Origin: Cololabis saira | Taxonomy: Eukaryota > Chordata > Actinopteri > Beloniformes > Belonidae | DNA length: 64,000 bases | Reading direction: 5' to 3' | NCBI RefSeq assembly: GCF_033807715.1 | Contig: NC_084591.1 | Coordinates: 43,860,868-43,924,867 of the forward strand | The notes under the pieces: generated by a model | The model's input: the letters and a program-made list of their open reading frames with translations, nothing else | Told to the model about the DNA's origin: nothing | Database searches by the model: none | Position numbers and translations under genes: made by a program | Shown here: positions 20,990 to 32,695 of the stretch, piece by piece | Numbering within the stretch: the stretch's first letter is position 1 | Layout of the letters: each line of letters begins with the position of its first letter

Positions 20990-21087
20990 TTCAACAAACA
21001 CCCCCTTTTTTGAAATATGACCAGGGGCCACATAAAAGCTCCTGGCAGGCCGCATGTGGCCCGCTGGCCGCCAATTGAATATCCCTG
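19937..21087. mobile_element. hAT element, 1.15 kb, upstream of protamine copy 2
   Basis: Ends CAGGGGTATTCAACTAG... and ...GGCCGCCAATTGAATATCCCTG. Target duplication is TCTTACAG at 19929-19936 and TTTTACAG at 21088-21095 (one mismatch). Empty sites are seen at the corresponding point of copies 1, 3, 4 and 6. It carries an A-run at about 20963-20989 and a TTCGGCCGAACATTCGG motif; no transposase. Confidence 0.88.
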
Positions 21088-22052
21088 TTTTACAGGGTTT
21101 TTAGCTGTGATTTCACCTGATAAGTCTGGAAACCGCCGCAGACAACAGTGATGTCACAGTCATGTATTGATCGTTGATGTGTACAGTCATCTGACAATGA
21201 TGGCAGGATGAAAACGTCCAATCATGTGCTAACAGTGGAATGATGATCTTCAGCAGTTTCTATTCTGGCTCAGAGGCCAGGGCTTTGCTCTTATACACTT
21301 TCTAAACCCACGCTGACATTTGTGGAAATGCCTGTAAAACCCTTCGTGAAGCTTCCTTAAAACAAGTCCAGAAAAAGCCATTAAAGGTAAAACAGAGACT
21401 TGCTTGGGTAAATGAAATCAGACTTAACTCTAGCAGTTAAATATAAAAACACACCAGGTCAGGAGAGCAGTATTATATATGTAGTGGATATGGGTAAATT
21501 AAACAGTATGTATGGATATGAATTAAAAGAAAAAAGTATATATGGTATTATAATAGTATATATAGTATAAGGTCATATATGAGGTGTACAACATTATTGA
21601 CATCTCACCCAGAATGAAGCAGATCCAAGTCGTACAGTGAGATGTTTTTTATTCTGTTTTCCATTCATGTGTCCTCTGCCATTGTTGTAGGTTTTTAAAA
21701 ATGATTATTGAAAATAACTGCAACAAAAAACAAACATAGTTATTAAAAATAAAAACATTAATGTACAGTATCCAGGGAGAAATTTCCAATTAAGATTGTA
21801 ACCAAAGCACAAAGGAGTTATAAATGAAGGTTTACTTTAGCCTCATGGATAGTGTTTGGCAGGGTATTATCTGTGGATCAGTGTGATGCAGGTGATACCC
21901 TCTGATTTTGAATTTAATTCTTAGATGAACTAGTTTCAACATCAGGGAGCTAATTTGGGGTCAATGGTATTTGGCTGTGAATTATTCCTTGCTATTACAA
22001 TTATCTCTTTTATTATTTATTTAATTATTATTGTATTGTACATTATACTTAA
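21088..22052. repeat. Protamine upstream flank (amplicon portion)
   Basis: This AT-rich flank is present upstream of copies 2, 3, 4 and 5 and as an orphan piece at 39219-39878. It contains ATATGTAGTGGATATGGG and GTCGTACAGTGAGATG. No ORF or RNA is recognised. Confidence 0.7.
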
Positions 22053-23825
22053 TGTCAGAAATGCACCGAAAGGATTCACATTCCTAGGAGTACCTTAGAA
22101 AGCTTATAATAATAATTATTATTTACTAATTGTTCTCTACCGTATTCTTAAGATGAATTTGCTTACTTTTTCTCCAGTTTTTTTTTTTTTACAAATTTGG
22201 TGTGTTGTTATTCTGGTGTTGGATCAGATCCTCATATTTAAAACATGAAACATAGAAAAACACAAAAAAGAAAAAAAAAACACAAGTGAAAACTACATCT
22301 CAGTTTGATTCAGTGTCACAGACAGAAATGAATAGTTTGTGTTTTACGTTACCACTGCAGTACTTAATTTGGTCCAGTTATCTCCAAGTTTTCCGTTATT
22401 CTGTTAATGTCCTGATGTTCTGGTGATCTGTCAGATCCTACAAATGTAAACCTGAGAAACAAGAGAAAGAATAAAAACCACGTTCCTCCGAGTATGAACC
22501 TGAGAAAAGAAAGAAAAAGAACCATACAGGTACTTTAGATTTGCAAAACATCCTTTTGATGATGATTTATTTTAAATTGGTGGAACAGACATGTACATGC
22601 CTTGTATTTGTGTTCAAAACTTCATACTTAAATAAGCTTGTGTTTTACGTTACCACTGCAGTTCTTCATTTGATCCAGTTACCTTCATATTTTCAGTCTG
22701 ATGTGATAAAAACATTTACCTTCTTCCAGTGTCGTTTCATATTAGTGTTCTGTTAGTCCAGTGTTCTGGTACATCCTCCCAGTGAGAACCAGTGAAGAAA
22801 TGAGTAAAAACATGAAATAATAAAACTGATCAACTTACCAGGTGGGACTCTCATTCTTTGTACTTTTTTCATTCTTACTTGTTAATGTTTCATCACCTTA
22901 TTGTCGTGCTGATATTACATTATTCTCATAATCTGATGTCCTGATATTCTGGTGTTTTATGAGATCCAAGAAATGTAAACCTGAGAAACAAAAGAAAGAA
23001 AAAGAAACATGTTTAAATATGTACCATCAGTTTCCTCCAAAATATTGACTCAAATATTCTGATTATATCCACATACCTGAGGGTTTACCTTACAAACCTC
23101 ATACTTAAGTTCCACCGTACCTGATAGATGAGATGACGTTACAAACCGTTTTGCATTTTGTCCAGTTTTCTGCTCATCTGCTGTGATGTTATTCTGATGT
23201 TGGATCAGATCCTCATATTTAAAGCAGCACAATGTAACTTTTCCACCTTAATTTTATATTTCCAGAGTCATTGTGATGGTACATCAACTTATAACAGGTT
23301 TAATGAACCTCTGTCATGGTCTGAGGGGTCTGTGTCGCCTTCACTGGCACTATGTAACTTGGAGGTGGATGGTAGGAACCCTTCCACACTACTGCTAAAG
23401 CACTACCGCTTTTGTCCAAAGGAGCCGCCAAACTCAACAAAAGCTGAAAGTTACATTATACTGCTTTAAAACATGAAACATAGAAAAACTAAAATAAAAA
23501 ACAAGTAGAAAGTTCATCTCAATTTGCACATTGGAAAACATGTGAGAAAGAAAAATAATCAAATTTCAATGATTCATGTCAGTTTTTAAATTTCTTCACT
23601 TTGTTTCAATTACAGAGGTGAAATATTTCAGTGTGATGCTCTGATGAATACTCACTGTAAACCTGAGGAAGGAAATGTTGCTTAATATATAACCTGAGGT
23701 CAGATCCATTGTGATGTCATTAATGACATCATAGAACTTTGATGATGCATCTCTGTGATGTTTTAGAATGTTTATTCATTGTGAATCCTTTAACATTGTT
23801 GAATATGAATGATTGTATCAATTAA
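22053..23825 (-). repeat. Exon-like module array, unit 1
   Basis: A 1.77-kb AT-rich unit built of diverged modules. On the minus strand, a pyrimidine tract ending CTCAGGTTTACA precedes GGATCTGATCCAACACCAG-like sequence several times (near 22447, 22977, 23658), and good GTAAGT/GTATGT donors follow some modules (for example CACCTGGTAAGTTG near 22845). The modules carry stops in all frames I checked, so if transcribed they would more likely form a non-coding RNA. Similar units follow at 23826 and 26676. Confidence 0.5.
23223..23465. mobile_element. TTAA-target MITE, copy 1
   Basis: 243 bp between TTAA copies (23219-23222 and 23466-23469) with inverted ends AGCAGCACAATGTAACTTT and AAAGTTACATTATACTGCT. 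Empty sites are in the sister units near 24982 and 62590. The TTAA target fits piggyBac-like non-autonomous elements. Confidence 0.82.
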
Positions 23826-25045
23826 TGTCAGAAATGCACTGAAAGGATTCACATTCCTAGGAGTACCTTAGAAAGCTTATAATAATTATTATTATTTACT
23901 AATTGTTCTCTACCACATTCTTAAGATGAATTTGCTTACTTTTTATCCAGTTTTTTACAAATCTGGTGTGTTGTTATTCTGGTGTTGGATCAGATCCTCA
24001 TATTTAAAACATGAAACATAGAAAATCACAAAAAAGAAAAAAACACACAAGTGAAAACTACATCTCAGTTTGATTCAGTGTCACAGACAGAAATGAATAG
24101 TTTGTGTTTTACGTTACCACTGCAGTACTTAATTTGGTCCAGTTATCTCCAAGTTTTCCGTTATTCTGTTAATGTCCTGATGTTCTGGTGATCTGTCAGA
24201 TCCTACAAATGTAAACCTGAGAAACAAGAGAAAGAATAAAAACCACGTTCCTCCGAGTATGAACCTGAGAAAAGAAAAAAAAAGAACCATACAGGTACTT
24301 TAGATTTGCAAAACATCCTTTTGATGATGATTTATTTTAAATTGGTGGAATTGGTAACATGCCTTGTATTTGAGTTCAAACCTTCATACTTAAATAAGCT
24401 TGTGTTTTACGTTACCACTGCAGTTCTTCATTTGATCCAGTTACCTTCATATTTTCAGTCTGATGTGATAAAAACATTTACCTTCTTCCAGTGTCGTTTC
24501 ATATTAGTGTTCTGTTAGTCCAGTGTTCTGGTACATCCTCCCAGTGAGAACCAGTGAAGAAATGAGTAAAAACATGAAATAATAAAACTGATCAACTTAC
24601 CAGGTGGGACTCTCATTCTTTGTACTTTTTTCATTCTTACTTGTTAATGTTTCATCACCTTATTGTCGTGCTGATATTACATTATTCTCATAATCTGATG
24701 TCCTGATATTCTGGTGTTTTATGAGATCCAACAAATGTAAACCTGAGAAACGAAAGAAAGAAAAAGAAACATGTTTAAATATGTACCATCAGTTTCCTCC
24801 AAAATATTGACTAAAATATTCTGATTATATCCACATACCTGAGGGTTTACCTTACAAACCTCATACTTAAGTTCCACCGTACCTGATAGATGAGATGACG
24901 TTACAAACCGTTTTGCATTTTGTCCAGTTTTCTGCTCATCTGCTGTGATGTTATTCTGATGTTGGATCAGATCCTCATATTTAAAACATGAAACATAGAA
25001 AAAAATAAAAATAAAAGACAAGTAGAAAGTTCATCTAAATTTGCA
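23826..25045 (-). repeat. Exon-like module array, unit 2
   Basis: Second tandem unit, lacking the MITE. CTCAGGTTTACA-type motifs (minus strand) lie near 24210 and 24736. A 100-codon minus-strand ORF (24719-25021) spans one module but crosses the splice-like CAG/GT signals and has no recognised domain. Confidence 0.5.
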
Positions 25046-25250
25046 AACTTGAAAACATGTGAGAAAGAAAAATAATCAAATGTCAATGATTCATGTCAGT
25101 TATAATATTTCTCCAATATTTCTGGGACTGAGATCAGGGTTTGGGTTTGTTTTTTTTTTTACTTTATTTTTTTTTTTCATTATTTATTTTTATGTATTTT
25201 TTCCTTTTTTAAATCATTCATTCAGGATTCCCTCCATCATCTGTTGACCT

Positions 25251-25358
25251 TCAGCGTCTGCGTCGGACAACTCTCCTGCGTCTGCGGGCGACGCGGGTCC
25301 TACGGACTCTCCGGCGCCTGCGGACGGGGCGAGAGCTCTGTCTGCGTCTGCGTGGCAT
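25251..25358 (-). CDS. Protamine, copy 3
   Basis: Same 35-residue protamine as copies 2, 4, 5 and 6, with the start codon at 25358. Arg makes up about two thirds of the residues, and the QSSR motif is kept at residues 7-10. It has its own TATA box, five CRE-like sites and a conserved 3' flank with CATCATCTGTTGACC next to the stop. It lies between two module arrays, in the same orientation as copy 2. The distance from TATA to ATG is 3 bp shorter (TAGTAAGGAG in place of TAGTAAGAAGGAG), shared with copy 5. Confidence 0.92.
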   Translation of the reverse strand: MPRRRRQSSRPVRRRRRVRRTRVARRRRRVVRRRR

Positions 25359-25393
25359 TGTCAAAAGATGTGATGAGAACTAGTAAGGAGTTC

Positions 25394-25401
25394 TATTTAT
25401 A
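25394..25401 (-). promoter_or_regulatory. TATA box of protamine copy 3
   Basis: TATAAATA on the minus strand. Confidence 0.7.
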
Positions 25402-25447
25402 AACTCTGTTACAAGCTTGTTGATGGAATGGAATGGTTAATGGAATT

Positions 25448-25575
25448 GATGACATCATATATTCTTTAATGGAATTAATGACATCATAACTTGATGACAT
25501 CACATCTTCTTCAATGGAATTAATGACATCATAACTTGATGACATCATATCTTCTTCAATAGAATTAATGACCAT
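25448..25575 (-). promoter_or_regulatory. CRE-like repeat array, copy 3 (5 sites)
   Basis: TGACATCA from 25450 to 25547 in 45-bp spacing; one unit carries ATCACATC instead of ATCATATC beside the site. Confidence 0.6.
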
Positions 25576-26675
25576 ATTATTTGGGGTTTTTGGTTTAGTT
25601 TTTACTTCATATCAGTGATGATGTCATAGAAAAAAAAGAAAGCAGACTTTTAATTACTTTAAATTACAAAATAGTGAATAAGAGAATGATGACTGTAATA
25701 AAACACATCTTACAGGGTTTTTAGCTTTGATTTCACCTGATAAGTCTGGAAACCGCCGCAGACAACAGTGATGTCACAGTCATGTATTGATCATTGATGT
25801 GTACAGTCATCTGACAATGATGGCAGGATGAAAACGTCCAATCATGTGCTAACAGTGGAATGATGATCTTCAGCAGTTTCTATTCTGGCTCAGAGACCAG
25901 GGCTTTATGCTCTTATACACTTTCTAAACCCACGCTGAAATGTGTGGAAATGCCTGTAAAACCCTTCGTGAAGCTTCCTTAAAACAAGTCCAGAAAAAGC
26001 CATTAAAGGTAAAACAGAGACTTGCTTGGGTAAATGAAATCAGACTTAACTCTAGCAGTTAAATATAAAAACACACCAGCTCAGGAGAGCAGTATTATAT
26101 ATGTAGTGGATATGGGTAAATTAAACAGTATGTATGGATATGAATGAAAAGAAAAAAGTATATATGGTATTATAATAGTATATATAGTATAAGGTCATAT
26201 ATGAGGTGTACAACATTATTGACATCTCACCCAGAATGAAGCAGATCCAAGTCGTACAGTGAGATGTTTTTTATTCTGTTTTCCATTCATGTGTCCTCTG
26301 CCATTGTTGTAGGTTTTTAAAAATGATTATTGAAAATAACTGCAACAAAAAACAAACATAGTTATTAAAAATAAAAACATTAATATACAGTATCCAGGGA
26401 GAAATTTCCAATTAAGATTGTAACCAAAGCACAAAGGAGTTATAAATGAAGGTTTAATTTAGCCTCATGGATAGTGTTTGGCAGGGTATTATCTGTGGAT
26501 CAGTGTGATGCAGGTGATACCCTCTGATTTTGAATTTAATTCTTAGATAAACTAGTTTCAACATCAGGGAGCTAATTTGGGGTCAATGGTATTTGGCTGT
26601 GAATTATTCCTTGCTATTACAATTATCTCTTTTATTATTTATTTAATTATTATTGTATTGTACATTATACTTAAT
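25576..26675. repeat. Protamine upstream flank, copy 3
   Basis: Same as 21088-22052, without the hAT element. Includes GTGATGTCACAGTCATG at about 25770, another CRE-like site conserved upstream of most copies. Confidence 0.7.
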
Positions 26676-28500
26676 GTCAGAAATGCACCGAAAGGATTCA
26701 CATTCCTAGGAGTACCTTAGAAAGCTTATAATAATAATTATTATTTACTAATTGTTCTCTACCGTATTCTTAAGATGAATTTGCTTACTTTTTCTCCAGT
26801 TTTTTTTTTTTACAAATTTGGTGTGTTGTTATTCTGGTGTTGGATCAGATCCTCATATTTAAAACATGAAACATAGAAAAACACAAAAAAGAAAAAAAAA
26901 CACACAAGTGAAAACTACATCTCAGTTTGATTCAGTGTCACAGACAGAAATGAATAGTTTGTGTTTTACGTTACCACTGCAGTACTTAATTTGGTCCAGT
27001 TATCTCCAAGTTTTCCGTTATTCTGTTAATGTCCTGATGTTCTGGTGATCTGTCAGATCCTACAAATGTAAACCTGAGAAACAAGAGAAAGAATAAAAAC
27101 CACGTTCCTCCGAGTATGAACCTGAGAAAAGAAAGAAAAAGAACCATACAGGTACTTTAGATTTGCAAAACATCCTTTTGATGATGATTTATTTTAAATT
27201 GGTGGAACAGACATGTACATGCCTTGTATTTGAGTTCAAACCTTCATACTTAAATAAGCTTGTGTTTTACGTTACCACTGCAGTTCTTCATTTGACCCAG
27301 TTACCTTCATATTTTCAGTCTGATGTGATAAAAACATTTACCTTCTTCCAGTGTCGTTTCATATTAGTGTTCTGTTAGTCCAGTGTTCTGGTACATCCTC
27401 CCAGTGAGAACCAGTGAAGAAATGAGTAAAAACATGAAATAATAATACTGATCAACTTACCAGGTGGGACTCTCATTCTTTGTACTTTTTTCATTCTTAC
27501 TTGTTAATGTTTCATCACCTTATTGTCGTGCTGATATTACATTATTCTCATAATCTGATGTCCTGATATTCTGGTGTTTTATGAGATCCAACAAATGTAA
27601 ACCTGAGAAAAGAAAGAAAGAAAAAGAAACATGTTTAAATATGTACCATCAGTTTCCTCCAAAATATTGACTAAAATATTCTGATTATATCCACATACCT
27701 GAGGGTTTACCTTACAAACCTCATACTTAAGTTCCACCGTACATGATAGATGAGATGACGTTACAAACCGTTTTGCATTTTGTCCAGTTTTCTGCTCATC
27801 TGCTGTGATGTTATTCTGATGTTGGATCAGATCCTCATATTTAAAGCAGCACAATGTAACTTTTCCACCTTAATTTAATATTTCCAGAGTCATTGTGATG
27901 GTACATCAACTTATAACAGGTTTAATGAACCTCTGTCATGGTCTGAGGGGTCTGTGTCGCCTTCACTGGCACTATGTAACTTGGAGGTGGATGGTAGAAA
28001 CCCTTCCACACTACTGCTAAAGCACTACCGCTTTTGTCCAAAGGAGCCGCCAAACTCAACAAAAGCTGAAAGTTACATTATACTGCTTTAAAACATGAAA
28101 CATAGAAAAACTAAAATAAAAAACAAGTAGAAAGTTCATCTCAATTTGCACATTGGAAAACATGTGAGAAAGAAAAATAATCAAATTTCAATGATTCATG
28201 TCAGTTTTTAAATTTCTTCACTTTGTTTCAATTACAGAGGTGAAATATTTCAGTGTGATGCTCTGATGAATACTCACTGTAAACCTGTTGAAGGAAATGT
28301 TGCTTAATATATAACCTGAGGTCAGATCCATTGTGATGTCATTAATGACATCATAGAACTTTGATGATGCATCTCTGTGATGTTTTAGAATGTTTATTCA
28401 TTGTGAATCCTTTAACATTGTTGAATATGAATGATTGTATCAATTAATGTCAGAAATGCACTGAAAGGATTCACATAGAAGTACCTTAGAAAGCTTATAA
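26676..28500 (-). repeat. Exon-like module array, unit 3
   Basis: A near-identical relative of unit 1 with the same TTAA MITE. CTCAG/GTTTACA motifs lie near 27066 and 27598; the third one (28279) is mutated to CTGTAAACCTGTTGAAGG on the plus strand. Confidence 0.5.
27845..28087. mobile_element. TTAA-target MITE, copy 2
   Basis: Same element as 23223-23465 at the equivalent site, so it was copied with the unit. Confidence 0.82.
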
Positions 28501-28504
28501 TAAT

Positions 28505-29096
28505 AACTAGACAATTTCCTCGCAGAAATGTCGAGAGTGCCACGGCGGGCTGCTGTCCATTTGTGTACATTGCTTCATTTTGCAAGCAATAAAGGTGAAG
28601 GACTCAAAACTAAGTCTGATGACACCACACAGGATTCTCTGTCAAACCATTCAAAAGTTATAGCAGTTTTGTGGAGCAGAAGCTTCTTCTCAATAACCAG
28701 AACGTGTGTCTTTAAAACTGAACATTTATTCTCCTCAAACAAAACGGGAGAAAGTAACGGATCTTGCCTCGACATCTTCAGCACGCAGTTAGAATCAAAG
28801 TTAGCGGTAAACACCCGCTCGATCACTTCCTGTAGACTTCAAAATAAAAGCATTCCCCTTTAAACCGGAAATAGGGTATTTTCAGTACGATCTCGATACT
28901 AACATAAGAATATTGACCATTTAACGTTTATCAGGACATGTTCACTTTACTGTAAATAGTTTAACTGTAAATACATGTAAATAAACTGTAAATACTGTAA
29001 ATAATGTAAATAGTGCATCTTATACATTTTAACTTACAGCTTTAAGTAAACATGAATTATCTGTTTCAATCCCTTTTAATAAAACAATTCACAACA
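28505..29096 (-). mobile_element. BEL/Pao LTR, copy 1
   Basis: Nearly identical to 63169-63776. On the minus strand it begins TGTTGTGAATTG, directly after a GGGCGGGAGAA purine tract (PPT-like), and contains AATAAA-type motifs and TGTAAATA repeats. It interrupts the module array at CTTATAATAATA. The adjoining pol remnant identifies the family. Confidence 0.8.
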
Positions 29097-29479
29097 TTCT
29101 CCCGCCCGATACTTCTGCCGGTACTTCCCTCTCCGGCCCATGTCCTCTCTGCTCACGTTGGTTGCCTGAGATGGTGGAAGCATAGTCTTTGGTGGTAAGG
29201 AAGTTAGTCTTTTCCCAACCAGGAAATGAGAGGGTGTAGTGGCTGGGGCTCTGAAGCATCACTGTCCACATAAGAAAGAGGCCTGGAGTTTAACACAGCC
29301 TCTATTTCAGCAAGCATGGTTGTCAACTCCTTCGTGAAGCCTTCCCCATGATCCTCTTCAGACATGTTTTTACAGATCTCACAAGTCTTTCCCAGAAGCC
29401 GCCCCACCAAGCAGCTCGCTCGGCAATAAACTTCCAGAATAGTGAGAAGACAGGCGCATAGAAGGTAAAGAGGAGTCAA
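29097..29479 (-). pseudogene. BEL/Pao integrase C-terminal remnant
   Basis: The minus-strand frame includes [20 protein letters not shown] and SYVDSDASEPQPL, characteristic of the integrase/DUF5641 region of BEL/Pao polyproteins. Frameshifts break it on both sides of this block. It ends abruptly at about 29464, where a gag-like sequence on the opposite strand begins. Confidence 0.75.
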
Positions 29480-30063
29480 ACGAGATCAGCTACGATGAAC
29501 TCTATGACGTCCCTGTTCGGCAAACATTCAAACTACGAGCCGATGCTACTCCATTCAGCACCGACCACCTAAAGCGAGAGCGCCTGCACGATTCAAATCC
29601 ATCCAAAGACACTTACAGCCACCAAACGCAGTCACACAATACAAGACCATTCAGCAGTAGATACCAACCTCCTCAGCCACACAGCGGTGCTACAGCCAGA
29701 AATGAGGAGCCAAGTTCATCATCTACAACAGATTTGGCCAAGTATTTAATACGTCGTGAAATGATAAGCTCTGGGCTGCTAAGTTTCGACGATCATCCTG
29801 AAAATTATTGGGCCTGGAAGGCATCTTTCTGCAGTTCTACAGAGGACTTAAATCTAACATCAAGGGAAGAGCTCGATCTACTGTGTAAATGGCTCGGGCC
29901 AAAATCATCCGAGCATGCAAAGAGAATACGAGCAGTCCACATCCACAATGCAGCAGCAGGTGTGAGCATGGTATGGCAAAGGTTGGAGGACTGTTATGGA
30001 TCACCGGAAGCAATAGAAAATGCACTCCTTAAGAAGGTTGATGATTGTGGGAAAAAAATGCCT
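29464..30063 (+). pseudogene. BEL/Pao gag-like (DUF1759) fragment
   Basis: An open frame of about 200 codons includes SFDDHPENYWAWKASF, REELDLLCKWLGPKSSEHAK and an MVWQRLEDCYGSPEAIE motif, the DUF1759 gag-like domain of Pao retrotransposons. Its orientation is opposite to the neighbouring pol remnant, so the element has been rearranged rather than just decayed. The frame ends in unrelated repeat sequence. Confidence 0.75.
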
Positions 30064-30688
30064 ATTTCTCGCTATAGAAATGTCATCAAACCACACTTTT
30101 AAATTGAAGTACTGCTCTGAGCGTCACATATAGACGGGATTACATTGTCATACAATTTGGTGTATTCTATTTGTGTCTGAAAATTTCTTGCTAGAAATGT
30201 CATCAAACCATCTTTTAAATTGAAGTATATGAATTTGAAAAAAAAGAGGAATGAGGAAACCGCTCGCGGGCTCTGAGCGTCAAATATAGCTGCAGACAGA
30301 ATTACATTGGAGTCAATAGGAGCCTATTGCGTCTGAAAGAGACGCAGAAGGGTACCTTGTGCGTCAGTAGGTTCGTGACCGTTCGTCGGATTCAGTGAGA
30401 GTGTGTTGCTCTGTGATGCATTGTGAACCCTCACTGAAAAAACTTCAGATAGATCATTTCTATATAAATGGTCACATGGCTAGCTGCAATTACCTTTTCC
30501 AGGACTTTAGATACAAATAGAAGGTTGGAAATATGTCAGAATAAGAAAAATAAAACATTTTTGAGTAGTCAAGTCGGGATGGGGTCAAAACAAACGTGGA
30601 TGATTTAGCTCTATTGATGAGGAACAAGGTATAAATAGAAAAAGCCATGAGGGTTGTCAGATATTTTATACAAAGTGGATTTCCAGTC
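30064..30688. other. Short direct repeats, no gene
   Basis: GAAATGTCATCAAACCA and TCTGAGCGTCA occur twice each (30078/30195 and 30116/30271), an imperfect tandem duplication. Nothing coding is seen. The last 13 bp are the LINE target duplication. Confidence 0.6.
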
Positions 30689-31178
30689 CCCTCCTTGAAC
30701 CGCTACCTTACTGTGGTGGAGGGGTTTGTGTGGCCGAGTGATCCTAGGAGCTATGTTGTCGGGGGCACTTACGCCCCTGGTAGGGTCTCCCATGGCAAAC
30801 AGGTCCTAGGTGAGACTAAGACTAAGAGCGGTTCACAAAGCCTGTCATGAAGAGGAGACATCAGAGGACCGCTACGTCGCCCGGATCGGCGTTACCGGGG
30901 CCCCGCCCTGGAGCCAGGCCTGGGGTTGGGGCTCGCTGGCGAGCGCCTGGTGGCCGGGTCTTTGCCCGTGGGACCCGGCCGGGCTCAGCCCGAAACGGCG
31001 ACGCGGGTCCGCCGTCCCGTAGGCCCACCACCCGCAAGAAGGACCATGGCAGGCCAGTGCCTTGTGATCTGGGTAGCAGTCGAGGCGGGGTGCCTCGACG
31101 ACCCAATCCCTGGACTAAAACCCTCACAGTATAGGGACATGGAATGTCACCTCGCTGGGGGGGAAGGAGCCGGAGCTT

Positions 31179-31694
31179 GTGCGTGAGGTTGAGAGATACC
31201 GGCTAGAGATAGTCGGGCTCACCTCCACACATAGCTTGGGCTCTGGAACCCAGCTCCTTGAAAGGGGCTGGACCCTCCACTACTCTGGAGTTGCCCAGGG
31301 TGAGAGGCGGTTGGCTGGTGTGGGCTTGGTTATAGCCCCCCAGCTCAGCCGCCATGTGTTGGAGTTCACCCCGGTGAACGAGAGGGTCGCTTCCCTGCGC
31401 CTTCGGGTCGGGGAAAGGTCCCTCACTGTTGTTTGTGCCTACGGGCCGAACAGCAGTGCGGAGTACCCGGCCTTCTTGGAGTCCCTGGGAGGGGTACTTG
31501 ATAGTGCTCCAACTGGGGACTCCATTGTTCTACTGGGGGGGGGTTCTACATTGAGTCCGAGTGGACCATGTTCTCTGCCTCCATTGTCGACGCAGCGGCT
31601 CAAAGTTGTGGTCGCAGGGTCTCCGGTGCCTGTCGTGGCGGCAATCCTAGAACCCGGTGGTGGACACCCGAAGTACAGGATGCCGTCAGAGTGA
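31179..31694 (+). pseudogene. LINE endonuclease-domain remnant
   Basis: The frame reads [40 protein letters not shown] and [21 protein letters not shown], matching the AP-endonuclease part of fish LINE ORF2. The downstream catalytic portion is lost after the GGGG run near 31540. Confidence 0.75.
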
Positions 31695-32167
31695 AGAAGG
31701 AGTCCTACCGGGCTATGTTGGCCGGTGGGACTCCTGACGCAGTAGATAGGTACCGGCAGGCCAAGCGAGCCGCGGCTCGGGCGGTCCTGGAGGCAAAAAC
31801 CCGGGTCTGGGAGGAGTTCGGGGAGGCCATGGAGGAAGACTTTCGGTCGGCCTCAAGGAAATTCTGGAGGACCGTTCGGCGCCTCAGAGGGGGGAAGCAG
31901 TACTCTGCCGGCACCGTTTAAGGTGCGGGTGGGGAGCTGTTGACCTTGACTGGGGACATTGTCGGACGGTGGAAGGAATACTTCCAGGATCTCCTCAACA
32001 CGACTGACATGCCTTCCACTGAGGAAGCAGAGAGTGGGGACTCTGGGGCGTGCTCATCCATCACCCAAACCGAGGTCACTGAGGTGGTTTGTAAGCTCCT
32101 CAGTGGCACCGGGGGTGGATGAGATTCGCCCCGAGTACCTCAAGTCTCTGGATGTCGTAGGGCTGTC

Positions 32168-32695
32168 TTGGTTGACACGCTGTATGATCGAAGCAGGAGT
32201 CTGGTTCGCATTGCCGGCAGTAAGTCAGACTTGTTCCCGGTGCATGTTGGACTCCGGCAGGGCTGCCCTTTGTCACCGGTCCTGTTCATAATTTTTATGG
32301 ACAGGATTTCTAGGCGCAGCCAGGGGCCGGAGGGGATCCGGTTTGGGAACCACAGGATTTCGTCTCTGCTTTTTGCGGATGACGTTGTCCTGTTGGCTTC
32401 ATCGGAACGGGACCTTCAGCATGCGCTGGGGCGGTTTGCGGCCGAGTGCGACGCGGCAGGGAAGAGAATCAGCACCTCCAAGACCGAGGCCATGGTTCTC
32501 CACCGGGAAAGGGTGGCGTGCCTTCTCCGGGTGGGTGGAGAAGTCCTGCCTCAGGTGGAGGAGTTCAAGTATCTCGGGATCTTGTTCACGAGTGAGGGAA
32601 CGATGGAGCGGGATATTGACAGACGGATCGGTGCAGCGTCCGCAGTTCTCGATTTACCGGTCAATCTACGCACCTACCCTCACCTATGGTCATGA
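32168..32695 (+). pseudogene. LINE reverse transcriptase core remnant
   Basis: Contains GLRQGCPLSPVLFIIFMDRI, the catalytic SLLFADDVVLLA (the YADD-box equivalent with both Asp) and FKYLGILFTSEGTMERDI. The N-terminal RT motifs are missing. Coding continues in shifted frames at 32343-33044 (YGHELWVVTERTRLRIQAAE) and 32864-33100 (RRPRGRPRTRWRDYVSRLAW). Confidence 0.85.

Larger units (their letters stand above)
6322..21200. repeat. Segmental duplication, copy A (partner 51489-61980)
   Basis: Starting at AAAGCCCTGGCCTCTGAGCC, this segment matches 51489 onward in the same orientation and gene order: protamine, LINE fragment, tRNA-Val, tRNA-Ser, tRNA-iMet, tRNA-Gln fragment, hAT fragment, GC-rich block, LINE RT fragment with hAT insertion, tRNA-Ile, tRNA-Thr, tRNA-Arg-like, protamine. 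Copy A is longer because of private insertions (8884-9341, 10701-11173, 14935-15664, 16593-18619) and an extra duplication of the RT/hAT/tRNA-Ile block. Related sequence continues to about 29100. Confidence 0.9.
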
